NCBI GenBank assembly: GCA_020845955.1
Contig: JADLEU010000013.1
Span: 1 to 64,000, forward strand
Length of the DNA stretch: 64,000 nt
Direction of reading: 5' to 3'
Origin: Anaerolineales bacterium
GTDB lineage: Bacteria > Chloroflexota > Anaerolineae > Anaerolineales > UBA6663
In this document: positions 8,271 through 16,932 of the stretch, in pieces
Numbering within the stretch: position 1 is the stretch's first letter
Layout of the letters: each line of letters opens with the position of its first letter
Program-made: the position numbers and the translations under genes
The notes under the pieces: generated by a model
What the model was told of the DNA's origin: nothing
The model's database searches: none
Seen by the model: only the letters and a program-made list of their open reading frames with translations

Positions 8271-9830
8271 ATGATCCTCGCCCGTTCCGGCCCACGCTTG
8301 CCGCTGGCAGCTGCTGGCTGGCACCCGGCTGCCTGGACCGCGCTGAGCGTGTGCACCGGCTTGCTCCTGGCCAGGCTTTCGCCGCTTGCCGGCGTGGCCG
8401 TGCTGGGCGCGGTAGTTCTGGTCACTGCTGCCATCTGGGAACCACTCGCCGGCCTGGGCCTGGCCATGCTGCTTGGCCCTACGCGCGCCTATCTTTTCAT
8501 CTCGTTTCCCACGCTTCCAGTTGATCTGGGCCAGGCTTTTTTCGCCCTGGCCCTAGCAGGATGGCTCGCGCGCAGCCTGGCCCAGCGTCAAATCCGCCTG
8601 CCCCGGCTGCCGCTGCTGCTGCCGCTAACTGTCTACCTCGCCGTTGGCCTGGTATCGCTGCTCAGGGCCATTTCTCTGGAAGAAGGACTCCGCGAACTAA
8701 TCAAATGGGCCGAGATCGGCGTCACCCTCGTCATCCTAACCGCCGAGACACGGCGCGGCCGGGCGCGCGCGCTGCTGGCGTTCGTGCTCCTGGCTGGCCT
8801 GGCGCAGGCCGCGCTGGCGCTCTGGCAGTATCAGTTCCGGAGCACGGGTCCCGAGCACTTCCAGTTGGCCGGCGGCATCTTTCGCGCCTATGGCACCTTC
8901 GAGCAGCCCAATCCCCTGGGCGGCTTCCTAGGCCTGTTGTGGCCGGTGGCGGCCGGGTTGGCCTGGGCCGCGCTCACACCCGTGGTCGCTGCCGCGGCGC
9001 GCCGCCTGTTGACTGGCCTGGCCGCCGTCCGGGTGGCGCCGGCCGGCCTGGCTGCCTGGGTCAGCCGTGGCCAGACCCAACCGCGCCTTTGGCCAGGCTG
9101 GGCGGTTATAACCCTGCCCGGTTTTGCGGCTGCCGTCCTGCTGGCCGGGCTTTTCGTCACGTTCTCGCGCGGGGCGTGGCTGGGCGCGGCGGCGGCCGGC
9201 CTCATGCTGATGGTCGCCGCGCCCCGGCGCCCGTGGCAGGGGCTGGCGCTGGTGGCCGTGAGCGGTGCGCTGGTCGCGGCTCTGGCCTGGGCCGGACTGC
9301 TGCCAGCCAGCATCGCCGCCCGGCTCGGTGATCTCGGTGACGTCATCACGGTCACGGACGTACGCGGTGTCGAAATCGATGCCAGCAATTTCGCTATCGT
9401 CGAGCGCCTGGCCCACTGGCAGGCCGCCGCCGGAATGGTGCGTGATTTTCCCTGGCTCGGTGTCGGCCTGGGCAACTACGGTCCAGCCTATCCGCGCTAT
9501 GCCCTGCTCAACTGGCCCAACGCGTTGGGGCACGCGCACATGATCTATTTGAACGTGCTCGCCGAAACAGGCCTGGTAGGCCTGGCCGCGTACCTGGCTT
9601 TTTGGGCCAGCGTTGTTGCGCTCACCCTCCGCGTCATCCGTCGATCGGATGGATTGGCTCGAGGGTTAGCGATTGGCTTGCTGGGCGCCTGGGCTCACGT
9701 CAGCGTGCATCAATTGTTCGACAACCTATACGTCAACAATGTTCATTTCACCTTAGCTGGCTTGTTCAGCCTGTTGGTTTATCTTGCCCGTTCGCCGCAC
9801 GCCACGCCACCGGCCGGCGCCAGCCTGTAG
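8271..9830 (+). CDS. O-antigen ligase/polymerase family membrane protein
   Basis: The protein is polytopic, about 519 aa, with roughly 10-12 hydrophobic segments. The Wzy_C region shows 'DFPWLGVGLGNYGPAYPRY' and 'LGHAHMIYLNVLAETGLVG', which match the Arg/His-containing periplasmic loop of WaaL/Wzy proteins. It would join or polymerise lipid-linked oligosaccharides on the outer membrane face. I chose the ATG at 8271; a TTG two codons upstream (8265) is an alternative. It is the second Wzy_C protein within 5 kb, after the barrel fusion at 4014-7196. Confidence 0.82.
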   Translation: MILARSGPRLPLAAAGWHPAAWTALSVCTGLLLARLSPLAGVAVLGAVVLVTAAIWEPLAGLGLAMLLGPTRAYLFISFPTLPVDLGQAFFALALAGWLARSLAQRQIRLPRLPLLLPLTVYLAVGLVSLLRAISLEEGLRELIKWAEIGVTLVILTAETRRGRARALLAFVLLAGLAQAALALWQYQFRSTGPEHFQLAGGIFRAYGTFEQPNPLGGFLGLLWPVAAGLAWAALTPVVAAAARRLLTGLAAVRVAPAGLAAWVSRGQTQPRLWPGWAVITLPGFAAAVLLAGLFVTFSRGAWLGAAAAGLMLMVAAPRRPWQGLALVAVSGALVAALAWAGLLPASIAARLGDLGDVITVTDVRGVEIDASNFAIVERLAHWQAAAGMVRDFPWLGVGLGNYGPAYPRYALLNWPNALGHAHMIYLNVLAETGLVGLAAYLAFWASVVALTLRVIRRSDGLARGLAIGLLGAWAHVSVHQLFDNLYVNNVHFTLAGLFSLLVYLARSPHATPPAGASL

Positions 9831-9852
9831 AAAGCGGGTCTCTGCCCAGCCT

Positions 9853-10320
9853 ATGTCCAAAATGCTCAGTCTCACACACCAGGGCCGCAAAGAAGGCGAG
9901 CGCTTCCTCAAGTTCCTGGCCGTCGGCGGCATCGGCTTCATCGTAGACGCCGGCACGCTCTTCATTTTCACCAGCCTGTTGTTCTTCCACGATCTGATCG
10001 CCCAGGCGTTCTCCTTCACGGCGGCTATCGTCAGCAATTTCACCTGGAACCGCTACTGGACATATCCCGACAGCCGCACCAAGTCCATCCGCCGCCAGCT
10101 CGCGCAGTTCACTCTGGTCAACCTGGCAGGCTTGGGCATCCGCACCCTGGTCTTTGCCACGGTGCTAGAGCCTTACCGCCGGCTGGCCGCCCTCCAGCGC
10201 CTGATCAGCATCGATCCCATCTTGGTAGGGCGCTATCTGTCGCTGGCCACCGCCGTTACGGTCGTGCTATTGTGGAACTTCTTCGTCAACCGCTATTGGA
10301 CCTACAACGATGTCGGCTGA
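9853..10320 (+). CDS. GtrA-family membrane protein
   Basis: The 155-aa protein has four predicted membrane helices and typical GtrA signatures: 'FLKFLAVGGIGFIVDAGTLF' near the N-terminus and the paired 'NFTWNRYWTYPD' and 'NFFVNRYWTYND' motifs at the helix ends. GtrA proteins are thought to help flip or present undecaprenyl-linked sugars during glycan modification. The ATG at 9853 is preferred, since the longer track ORF begins inside the previous gene. It sits between an O-antigen ligase and a glycosyltransferase. Confidence 0.88.
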   Translation: MSKMLSLTHQGRKEGERFLKFLAVGGIGFIVDAGTLFIFTSLLFFHDLIAQAFSFTAAIVSNFTWNRYWTYPDSRTKSIRRQLAQFTLVNLAGLGIRTLVFATVLEPYRRLAALQRLISIDPILVGRYLSLATAVTVVLLWNFFVNRYWTYNDVG

Positions 10321-10329
10321 GGCCGGTGA

Positions 10330-11472
10330 ATGCCCATCCGAATCGGCTTCGACGCGACCTCCGCGGTGCGCCAGGGCGCCGGCATCGGCCGCATCACGCG
10401 CGAGATGCTGGGGGCGCTGGCCACCGTCGACGCTGACAACCAGTATCGCCTGATCTACGCCTCGCCACCGCGCGCGCCGGCCCAGCCGCTGCCGCCGCTC
10501 GGCACCAATTTTCACGTCCACGCCCTGCCCTTCGACGACCGGTGGTTTGCCCGACTTTGGCACCGGGCCCGCCTACCACTGCCGGTCGATTGGCTGACCG
10601 GGCCGATCGATCTCTTTCACGCCCCCGATTTCACCCTGCCGCCCACGCTGCCGCGCACCCGCACCCTGCTCACGGTGCACGATCTGTCCTTCGTGCGTGA
10701 CCCGGAATCGGCCGTGCCAGTTCTGCGCGCCTATCTGAACAAAGTCGTGCCGCGCTCGGTCGTGCGCGCCGACCACGTCCTAGCCGATTCCGCCGCCACC
10801 CGCGACGACCTGGTGGCCATCTACGGCACCGCGCCCCAGAAGATTACGGTGCTCTACAGCGGCGTCAACCCGGTCTTTCAGCCGGTGCGCGATCCCGCCC
10901 GGTTGGCCGCGGCACGGTCGCGTTATCGCCTCGGCGCTGCTCCGTTTGTGCTGGCCGTGGGCACCCTCCAACCGCGCAAGAACTACGCTCGCCTGATCCA
11001 GGCGCTGGCACGGCAGCCCGAACAGGGCCTCAACCTCGTGATTGCCGGCGGCAAGGGCTGGCTGTACGACGCGATCTTCGCGGAGGTCGAGCGCAGCCGC
11101 CTTCAGGACCGGGTGATGTTCCCCGGCTTCGTCGCCGACGAGGACCTGCCAGCCCTCTACTCCGCGGCGCGCGTCTTCGCGTACCCCTCGACCTATGAAG
11201 GCTTTGGGCTGCCGCTGCTAGAAGCCTACGCCTGCGGCACGCCCGTGGTCACCTCGACGGCCTCTTGCCTGCCCGAAGTGGCCGGCGATGCGGCCCTGCT
11301 GGCGCCGCCTACCGACGTCGACGCCCTGGCGGCTGCCCTGCACCGGGCCGCCACTGACGAAGCGCTGCGGGCCCGGCTGGTAGCCCGGGGCTTTGAGCGC
11401 GTTAAAGGCTTCACCTGGGCCCGCTCGGCCCAGCAACTGCTGGCGGTCTACCAGGCGCTCGCCCGGCAGTAG
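10330..11472 (+). CDS. Glycosyltransferase family 4 (GT-B fold)
   Basis: The 380-aa protein begins with a GT4 N-terminal domain containing a Gly-rich 'RQGAGIGRITREML'. The C-terminal nucleotide-sugar domain has 'LAVGTLQPRKNYARLIQAL', 'VIAGGKGWLYD' and the E-x7-E element in 'EGFGLPLLEAYACGTPVV'. It would transfer a sugar from an NDP- or GDP-donor to a lipid-linked acceptor at the cytoplasmic face. It begins 9 nt after gtrA, so the two are probably co-transcribed and complete the polysaccharide block. Donor and acceptor cannot be told from sequence. Confidence 0.88.
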   Translation: MPIRIGFDATSAVRQGAGIGRITREMLGALATVDADNQYRLIYASPPRAPAQPLPPLGTNFHVHALPFDDRWFARLWHRARLPLPVDWLTGPIDLFHAPDFTLPPTLPRTRTLLTVHDLSFVRDPESAVPVLRAYLNKVVPRSVVRADHVLADSAATRDDLVAIYGTAPQKITVLYSGVNPVFQPVRDPARLAAARSRYRLGAAPFVLAVGTLQPRKNYARLIQALARQPEQGLNLVIAGGKGWLYDAIFAEVERSRLQDRVMFPGFVADEDLPALYSAARVFAYPSTYEGFGLPLLEAYACGTPVVTSTASCLPEVAGDAALLAPPTDVDALAAALHRAATDEALRARLVARGFERVKGFTWARSAQQLLAVYQALARQ

Positions 11473-11511
11473 CCGGCCGCCGCGCGTGACGACCAATTCG
11501 CGTTTCTGGCC

Positions 11512-11517
11512 TATAAT
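11512..11517 (+). promoter_or_regulatory. Consensus -10 box upstream of the 11545 gene
   Basis: A perfect TATAAT lies in the 72-nt gap after the GT4 gene and 27 nt before the downstream ATG. The -35 region (around GTGACGACC) is weak. It marks the likely start of a new transcript covering the small protein, thioesterase and BchI-like genes. Confidence 0.5.
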
Positions 11518-11544
11518 CTCAGCCCAAGCAACAGGATTGTGACG

Positions 11545-11907
11545 ATGACGGCGCAGTTTCCCATCTACACAAGCCGCGGCGATTGGGCCGCCATGCTGAT
11601 CGGCCGCTACCTCTACAACCCACAGGGGGAATGGATCGGCTGGATCGATCCCAAGGGCCTGGTCTTCTCCGTGCGCGGCGAGTACGTGGGCTGGCTGGCC
11701 CGAGACTTCCGCATCCTGCGCAAGCGCGGCGGCAGCGACGAACCGCGCCGCGCGCCGCCGCCGGCCCCGCCGCGCGTCCGCCTGCCCATGTCTGTGGCCC
11801 TGCCGCCGATGATGGCCGACCTGAGCTACGACACGCTCGACGTCTTGGAAGAGGCCGCCCACCGGCTTGACCCGTTGGACATGGATTCGGTCCAGGACAT
11901 CGACTGA
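11545..11907 (+). CDS. Small Gly/Trp-repeat protein (possible 4-fold beta-flower domain)
   Basis: The 120-aa protein has an N-terminal half of short repeated strands, each ending in a Gly-Trp or Gly-x-Trp turn ('LYNPQGEWIGWIDP', 'VFSVRGEYVGWLARDF'). These resemble small beta-flower domains, but this is a tentative memory-based match. A Pro-rich linker and an acidic C-terminus follow. I use the ATG at 11545; a GTG two codons earlier is possible. Its stop is one base from the GTG of the thioesterase, suggesting coupled translation. Function unknown. Confidence 0.6.
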   Translation: MTAQFPIYTSRGDWAAMLIGRYLYNPQGEWIGWIDPKGLVFSVRGEYVGWLARDFRILRKRGGSDEPRRAPPPAPPRVRLPMSVALPPMMADLSYDTLDVLEEAAHRLDPLDMDSVQDID

Positions 11908-11908
11908 C

Positions 11909-12424
11909 GTGCGCCGCTTGCCGCCTGTGGATGCCCGGCCTGACCTGACCCCGCGCCGCGTGGCCGAGTCGCGGATCACGCTGGCCCAGTTGATGGGGCC
12001 GGTCCAAGCCAACGTGAACGGCAATGTCCACGGCGGCCACATCATGAAGCTGATGGACGAGGCGGGCGCGTCGGTCGCTATGCGCCATGCGCAGCGCGAG
12101 GTCGTCACCGTGGCCGTCGACCAGGTCTTGTTCCGCGAGCCGATCCACATTGGCGACCTGGTCAACTTGACCGCCGAGCTCACCTACGTCGGGCGCACTT
12201 CGATGGAGGTCCGCATCGAGGTCACCGCCCTGAACCTGCTGACAGGCGCCAACTCCCACACCAACACCGCCTACTTCGTCTACGTGGCGATCGATGCCGC
12301 CGGCCGCCCAGCCCCGGTGCCGCCGCTTCAACTCGAGAGCGACGAAGAGCGCCGCCAGTGGAAAGCGGCCCAGGCCCGGCAGGCCTACCGGCTGGCGCAG
12401 CGCGGCAGCCAGCGCGAGGCTTAG
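11909..12424 (+). CDS. Acyl-CoA thioesterase, YciA/hotdog family
   Basis: The 171-aa hotdog-fold protein shows the acyl-CoA hydrolase pattern 'NGNVHGGHIMKLMDEAGA', with the catalytic Asp region, then 'VDQVLFREPIHIGDLVNL' and 'GRTSMEVRIEV'. It would hydrolyse acyl-CoA to free acid and CoA in the cytoplasm. The start is the GTG at 11909, one base after the previous stop; the track start overlaps the upstream gene and adds non-family residues. The C-terminal Arg/Gln-rich tail extends slightly past the family core. Confidence 0.85.
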   Translation: MRRLPPVDARPDLTPRRVAESRITLAQLMGPVQANVNGNVHGGHIMKLMDEAGASVAMRHAQREVVTVAVDQVLFREPIHIGDLVNLTAELTYVGRTSMEVRIEVTALNLLTGANSHTNTAYFVYVAIDAAGRPAPVPPLQLESDEERRQWKAAQARQAYRLAQRGSQREA

Positions 12425-12427
12425 GTC

Positions 12428-13573
12428 ATGGCTGGCCCCGCCTCACTGAAGGAATTGATGGAACAGGCGTCGGGGCGGCGCTTCTTGCGCGCCGAATCAC
12501 CCGAACCGCGCAGCATCACCGAGCCCACGCCGTTTCCCTTCCTGGCGCTAGTCGCCCAGCGCGAAATGAAGCTGGCGCTGCTGCTGAGCCTGATCAACCC
12601 GAACCTGAGCGGCGTGCTGTTGGTTGGGCCGCGCGGCACCGGCAAGACAACGGCCGTGCGCAGCCTGTCGGACCTGCTGCCGTTGGTGAACCGCTCGGGT
12701 TGCCCCTATGGCTGCCTGCCGGAAGACGTCGAGACCGGCGGCATGGACGCGGTCTGCCCCGATTGCGCCAAGAAATATGGCGAGGGCCAGCCGCTGACCT
12801 ATCGCGACCCCGTGCGCCTGGTCGAGCTGCCGCTGCACGCCCGGCTGGAGGAGGTGGTCGGCGGGCTGGACGAGCGCGCCGCGCGGCACAACCGCATGCA
12901 GTTACAGCGCGGCATTCTGAGCCATGCCGATCAGAACCTCCTGTACATCGACGAGGTCAACCTGCTGCCTAACGAGGTGGCCGATGCGATCCTCGACGCG
13001 GCCGCGCAGGGCATCTACACCGTGCGCCGCGGCCCGCTGGCAGCCACCTATCGCTCGCGCTTTGCCTTGATCGGCTCGCTTAACCCGGAGGAAGGCCGGC
13101 TGCGCCCTCAGATCCTCGACCGGTTTGGGCTGCGGCTCATCGTCCACGGCCTGGCCGATCCGGCCGAGCGCCTGGAGGCCTATCGTCGCGTGCGTGCCTA
13201 CCTGGCCAATCCTCAAGCCACCATTGCCGCCTATGCCGACCAGACCCTGGCCGCGCGCCAAGAGATCCAGGCGGCTCGCCAGCGCCTGCCGGGCGTCGCG
13301 CTGGCGCCTGAGGCCGAACGGGCTGGCCTAGAACTGGTGCGCCGCCTGCTGATCGATTCCTTGCGCGCCGAGATAACGCTGTTCGAAGCCGCGCGTGCGG
13401 TAGCCGCCGCCGACGACCGGACCACGGCCACGCCGGCCGACATCCGCGAAGTGGCCCCAATGGCGCTGCGCCTGCGCCGGTCGCAATTCATGCTCGACTA
13501 CTTCACCGCCCAGCAGGCCGAAGAAGGCGAGATCGCGGCCCTGGTCGGCACCGTCCTGCCCCCGGACGCCTGA
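12428..13573 (+). CDS. Magnesium-chelatase subunit I-like AAA+ ATPase
   Basis: The 381-aa AAA+ protein resembles BchI/ChlI. It has Walker A 'GPRGTGKTTAVRSL', a Cys insert ('CPYGCLPEDVE...CPDCAKKY' pattern), Walker B 'LLYIDEVNLL', the 'FALIGSLNPEEG' sensor and the 'RPQILDRFGLRL' finger. In phototrophs BchI works with BchD and BchH to insert Mg into protoporphyrin. No BchD, BchH or other pigment gene is seen here, so a chaperone-type or metal-chelatase role with unlinked partners is equally possible. It starts 3 nt after the thioesterase stop and overlaps the next gene (TGATG). Confidence 0.8.
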   Translation: MAGPASLKELMEQASGRRFLRAESPEPRSITEPTPFPFLALVAQREMKLALLLSLINPNLSGVLLVGPRGTGKTTAVRSLSDLLPLVNRSGCPYGCLPEDVETGGMDAVCPDCAKKYGEGQPLTYRDPVRLVELPLHARLEEVVGGLDERAARHNRMQLQRGILSHADQNLLYIDEVNLLPNEVADAILDAAAQGIYTVRRGPLAATYRSRFALIGSLNPEEGRLRPQILDRFGLRLIVHGLADPAERLEAYRRVRAYLANPQATIAAYADQTLAARQEIQAARQRLPGVALAPEAERAGLELVRRLLIDSLRAEITLFEAARAVAAADDRTTATPADIREVAPMALRLRRSQFMLDYFTAQQAEEGEIAALVGTVLPPDA

Positions 13574-14256
13574 TGCGCCGCTTCGCCGCCCTCGCCTTGG
13601 CCGTCGCCGGCTATTGGCTGCCCTGGCTCACCCATCCCGCTGCCGCCCTGCGTCTGAACGGCTACGAGCTGTCTGAATGGGTGACCTTTATGCCCGGCGC
13701 CCGCGACGGCAGCCTGCCCCTCAGCCGCCTGATCTTCCTGATCCCGCTGGCCTGCCTGGCCCTGTTGTGCGGTCTGGTGGCCGCCCGGCCGGCCTCTACT
13801 CTAGCCATACCGCCCCTCGGCGCCGTGTCTCGCCCGGCCCCGCGACCACCGCGGTCAGGCCTGCGCGCGATGCTGCCAGCCCTGGCAGAGCCTGGCGGTG
13901 TGCTGCTGCTGCTCCTGGGGCTGCTGCTGGCGTTCATAGTGGTCCCCCCCTATCCCTATCTGCTGAGCGCTTACGCCGATCCCGAATACCGGCTGCAATT
14001 GCTGGTCGCCGGCCTGACCCTGTTAGCCCTGGTCGTCGTAGTCTATCTGCCGCGCGACTTGAGTGCTTTGCTGCAGTCGGCGCTGGCCGGGCTGGGCGGC
14101 TCGGTGGGATTGTGGGCCGTGCTCGTGCTAAGGCCTGCGGCCAGCGAGGTGTTGAACGCGCCGTGGGCCCTGGGCCTGGGCTGGTATCTCATGCTGCTCG
14201 GTTTCGCCGGCCTAGTCCTGTCCGGGGTATCCCGCATCTTCGGCCCGCGCGCTTGA
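13573..14256 (+). CDS. Hypothetical polytopic membrane protein
   Basis: The 227-aa protein has about six hydrophobic segments, including an N-terminal one ('LALAVAGYWLPWLTHPAAAL'), a Leu-rich 'VLLLLLGLLLAFIVVPPYPY' and two C-terminal helices. I recognise no conserved domain. Its ATG overlaps the stop of the BchI-like gene in a TGATG arrangement, indicating translational coupling. It may be a membrane partner of that ATPase, but this rests only on position. Confidence 0.7.
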   Translation: MRRFAALALAVAGYWLPWLTHPAAALRLNGYELSEWVTFMPGARDGSLPLSRLIFLIPLACLALLCGLVAARPASTLAIPPLGAVSRPAPRPPRSGLRAMLPALAEPGGVLLLLLGLLLAFIVVPPYPYLLSAYADPEYRLQLLVAGLTLLALVVVVYLPRDLSALLQSALAGLGGSVGLWAVLVLRPAASEVLNAPWALGLGWYLMLLGFAGLVLSGVSRIFGPRA

Positions 14257-14347
14257 CCCCCCGGTCAGCCGGCCCAGGAGGAAAGGCCCGGCGCCGATCG
14301 GGTCTGCTGCAACTTTGGCGGACCGAGGCCTGTATTCCTTTTGATCC

Positions 14348-14935
14348 ATGCTCACCCCGAGCCGCGATGGCCGCCCGCCTGCCGAAGATGAACCCAGCGA
14401 CCAGGCGCTGGTTGAGCGTCTCGGGCACGGCGACCCCGAGGCCTTTGGCCCACTGGTGCAGCGCTACCAGGCCTCGGTCTATAACGTTTGCTACCGCCTT
14501 TTGGGCGAGCGGGTGGCCGCCGAAGACCTGGCCCAGGAGACCTTTATCCGCGCCTATCAGCGCCTGCACCACTATGACCCCCAACGCCCATTTGGTCCCT
14601 GGATCAGGCGTATCGCGGCCAACCTGTGTCTCAACCACCTCGAGGCGCGCCGGCCGGCAACCCTGGCGCTCGACGACGAGCGCGACGCGCCGTTGGCCGC
14701 GCCGGCCACACATGATCCGGCCGCCGCGCAGGTGCGGGCCGAGGAGGCCGCCGCGGTGCGCGCTGCCATTCTCAGCCTGCCGCCCCACTACCGAGCGGTG
14801 ATCGAGCTGCGCCACTTTCAGGACTTGAGCTACGCCGAAATCGCCGCGACCCTGAACCTGCCCGTAAGCGATGTCAAGAGCCATCTGTTCCGCGCGCGCA
14901 AGCTCCTGGCCCGCTTGCTTGATCCGCCCGGCTGA
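14348..14935 (+). CDS. RNA polymerase ECF sigma factor (sigma-70 family)
   Basis: The 195-aa protein has sigma region 2 ('YNVCYRLLGERVAAEDLAQE', 'TFIRAYQRLHHYDP', 'GPWIRRIAANLCLNHL') and a region 4 helix-turn-helix ('LPPHYRAVIELRHFQDLSY', 'LPVSDVKSHLFRARKLLARL'). ECF factors direct RNA polymerase to stress or envelope regulons. The next gene, 13 nt downstream, encodes a zinc-finger anti-sigma factor, the usual partner. This supports release of the sigma factor after an envelope signal. The inducing signal is unknown. Confidence 0.92.
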   Translation: MLTPSRDGRPPAEDEPSDQALVERLGHGDPEAFGPLVQRYQASVYNVCYRLLGERVAAEDLAQETFIRAYQRLHHYDPQRPFGPWIRRIAANLCLNHLEARRPATLALDDERDAPLAAPATHDPAAAQVRAEEAAAVRAAILSLPPHYRAVIELRHFQDLSYAEIAATLNLPVSDVKSHLFRARKLLARLLDPPG

Positions 14936-14948
14936 CTCAAACTGATCG

Positions 14949-15596
14949 ATGGACACCCACCTCACCGACGAGACCCTGAACGAGTACCTGGATGGCGTGC
15001 TGGCCGCCAAGCAGCAGGCGGAGCTGACGGCGCACTTGGCGCGCTGCCCGGCCTGCGCTGCCCGCCTGGAGGCGCTGCGCGCGCTCTTCGCCCGCCTGGA
15101 AGCGCTGCCGGCGGCCAGCCTGAACCGCGACCTGGCGCCAGCGGTGCTGCAGGCTTTGTCGCCAACCCAACCGGGCGCACCGCCTGGTGTCCACCCTCCC
15201 CGGCGCTTGCTCCCGCGCCTTGTGTTGGGTGTCCAGCTTGTGGGCGCCATGCTCCTATCGATCCTAACGTGGCCCTTTATCGAGCCGCAGCTCAATCGAT
15301 GGGGGAACCTGCCTCTGCCGGCGCCGGGGCTGGGGGACCTGGCCGCACGCGCCCAGGCGGCCTGGGCTGCCTGGCTCGATCCGCTCCACACACTTGAGAT
15401 GGCCCTCACCACGGCGCTAGCTTGGCCCCGCGAGATCGTGCTGCCCTTCGATAGCCGCTGGCTGGACCTGGCCGGCTTGGCGCCTTCGCCGCGAGATGCT
15501 GCTTTGGCCCTGGCGGGCGCCGCGGCCCTGTGGCTTGCCGGCCATGCGCTGCTCTTGCGCCATCCCCTCGTTCGCTTGCTTCGGAGACGCCCATGA
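14949..15596 (+). CDS. Anti-sigma factor with N-terminal zinc-finger domain and one transmembrane segment
   Basis: The 215-aa protein begins with the zinc-binding anti-sigma (ZAS, zf-HC2) motif: 'LTDETLNEYLDGVL' followed by the H-x3-C-x2-C in 'HLARCPACAARLEAL'. A membrane helix near residue 95 ('LVLGVQLVGAMLLSILTWPF') and a C-terminal hydrophobic segment follow. It should hold the preceding ECF sigma factor at the membrane. It starts 13 nt after the sigma gene, and its stop overlaps the next start (ATGA). Confidence 0.88.
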   Translation: MDTHLTDETLNEYLDGVLAAKQQAELTAHLARCPACAARLEALRALFARLEALPAASLNRDLAPAVLQALSPTQPGAPPGVHPPRRLLPRLVLGVQLVGAMLLSILTWPFIEPQLNRWGNLPLPAPGLGDLAARAQAAWAAWLDPLHTLEMALTTALAWPREIVLPFDSRWLDLAGLAPSPRDAALALAGAAALWLAGHALLLRHPLVRLLRRRP

Positions 15597-16078
15597 CTGA
15601 CGTGATCCGCGTGCTTGGCCTGCTGCTGGTTGGCAGCCTGGTGTTGGCAGCCTTCTTCGCCGTGCTGGCCGCCCTGTTTCCCGACCGCCTGGCGCGGGCC
15701 CAATCCGTGGCCGAGCGGTCGCCAGGCCGCGCGCTCGTGGTTGGCTTGATCAACGGGATCTTTGTGGGCGCCATCATCACGGCCTTGCTGGCTTTGGCAG
15801 ATTGGACCGGCATCCAGCTTTTTGTGGTGCCGGCGCTTGTCCTGCTCGTGCTGCTCGCTATCGCCGCGACCCTGGGCCTGGGGGGCGTCGCGCAGTTGGT
15901 CGGCGGGCGCCTGGCGCCTGACGGCAGCCCCAGCCTGCGCCCGGCGCTCGGCGGCGTCGCCGTGGGGCTGGCCTGCGCCGCTCCCTTCGCGGGTTGGTTT
16001 GGTCTGCTACCCTACGTTGTCCTGCTGGGGCTGGGCGCCTGCTTGCTCTCGCTCTTTGAGCGCGGGGTGATGGGCTAG
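15593..16078 (+). CDS. Hypothetical membrane protein linked to the ECF sigma operon
   Basis: The 161-aa protein has four predicted helices. The first starts at residue 7 ('LGLLLVGSLVLAAFFAVLAA'), followed by 'ALVVGLINGIFVGAIITALL' and two more, with a short Gly-rich loop before the third. The ATG at 15593 overlaps the anti-sigma stop by four bases; the longer track ORF lies inside that gene. No family is recognised. Its coupling to the sigma/anti-sigma pair suggests a membrane sensor or effector of the same response. Confidence 0.7.
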   Translation: MTDVIRVLGLLLVGSLVLAAFFAVLAALFPDRLARAQSVAERSPGRALVVGLINGIFVGAIITALLALADWTGIQLFVVPALVLLVLLAIAATLGLGGVAQLVGGRLAPDGSPSLRPALGGVAVGLACAAPFAGWFGLLPYVVLLGLGACLLSLFERGVMG

Positions 16079-16100
16079 CACGAACCTCAGGCGGCTTTTG

Positions 16101-16109
16101 TGCTATCAT
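16101..16109 (+). promoter_or_regulatory. Extended -10 promoter for the J-domain gene
   Basis: TGC-TATCAT is an extended -10 element 19 nt before the ATG at 16129, with no clear -35. It matches the TGTGCTA core at 7232-7238. The short leader has no obvious Shine-Dalgarno sequence. Confidence 0.45.
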
Positions 16110-16128
16110 CGGCCAGGTTTCCCCGCCC

Positions 16129-16932
16129 ATGTTCTGGAAGCGCAAGCCCAAGCCGCCTCCCCCGCCGGCCGACCCCGAATTGGCCGCCGCGCAGGCCGCG
16201 TTGGCGCAACAGCGGGAGAAGGTCGCCGCTCTCGAGCTAGACCTTTTCAACTCGCGCCTGGAGCTGGCCCAGTTCAATGCTGAGCTTGAACGCCGTCTGG
16301 GCGCGCTGCAGCAGCGCCTGGAGGCGCTCGAGGTGGAGTTGGCCGAGGCGCGCCGCGTATCTGCCCGCCGGACCTTGTGGGGCGAGCGCGCGGCTTCGCC
16401 CGACCTGCCCGACGACGCGGTCGCGCAGCACAATAGCGCCTGGGGCCGCGGCGCTCAAACGCCCCCGGCCGCCCCGCCGCCCCCAACCGAGCCTGATCCA
16501 CAGCAGGAAGCCGAGCTCAAACAGCTCTATCGCACCCTCGCCAAGCGCTTCCACCCTGACCTGGCCGCGAACGCGGCCGACCGCGAGGGTCGCGCGGCGC
16601 GCATGGCCGAGGTCAACGCGGCCTACGCCGCGCAGGACTTGGCCCAGCTGCGTCGTCTGGCCCAGGCTCCCGATTATGCCGCCGCTGGACCGGCCACGCC
16701 CAAGACCCGGACCGAGCTCCTGGCCGAACTGCGCGCCGAAACTGGCCGCCTGGCCGCGCTGGCCGCCAGCCTCGAGGCCGAGCTCAACCACCTGGCCGGC
16801 ACGCCGGCCGTGCAACTCAAGCTCGAAGCCCTCTTTGCCCGCCGCGCGGGGCGCGACCTGATTGCGGAAATGGCGGCCGACCTGGCGACGGAGGTCCGCC
16901 GCGCCGAAGCCGAGCTGGCCGCCCTGCGCTAG
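16129..16932 (+). CDS. J-domain protein with flanking coiled coils
   Basis: The 267-aa protein starts with a Pro-rich basic segment. A long Ala/Glu/Leu-rich coiled coil (about 20-85) follows, then a J-domain-like block (about 125-165) with the diagnostic HPD tripeptide in 'LYRTLAKRFHPDLAAN' and 'AEVNAAYAAQDLAQLRRL'. The C-terminus is a second coiled coil. J-domains stimulate Hsp70 ATPase. The domain is mid-protein and lacks the G/F and zinc regions of DnaJ, so this is a specialised co-chaperone-like protein rather than DnaJ itself. Confidence 0.78.
   Translation: MFWKRKPKPPPPPADPELAAAQAALAQQREKVAALELDLFNSRLELAQFNAELERRLGALQQRLEALEVELAEARRVSARRTLWGERAASPDLPDDAVAQHNSAWGRGAQTPPAAPPPPTEPDPQQEAELKQLYRTLAKRFHPDLAANAADREGRAARMAEVNAAYAAQDLAQLRRLAQAPDYAAAGPATPKTRTELLAELRAETGRLAALAASLEAELNHLAGTPAVQLKLEALFARRAGRDLIAEMAADLATEVRRAEAELAALR

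Noticed and set aside
14189-15703. Minus-strand 504-aa ORF
   Set aside because: It runs antisense across the sigma factor, anti-sigma and two membrane genes, all of which have strong sense-strand evidence.
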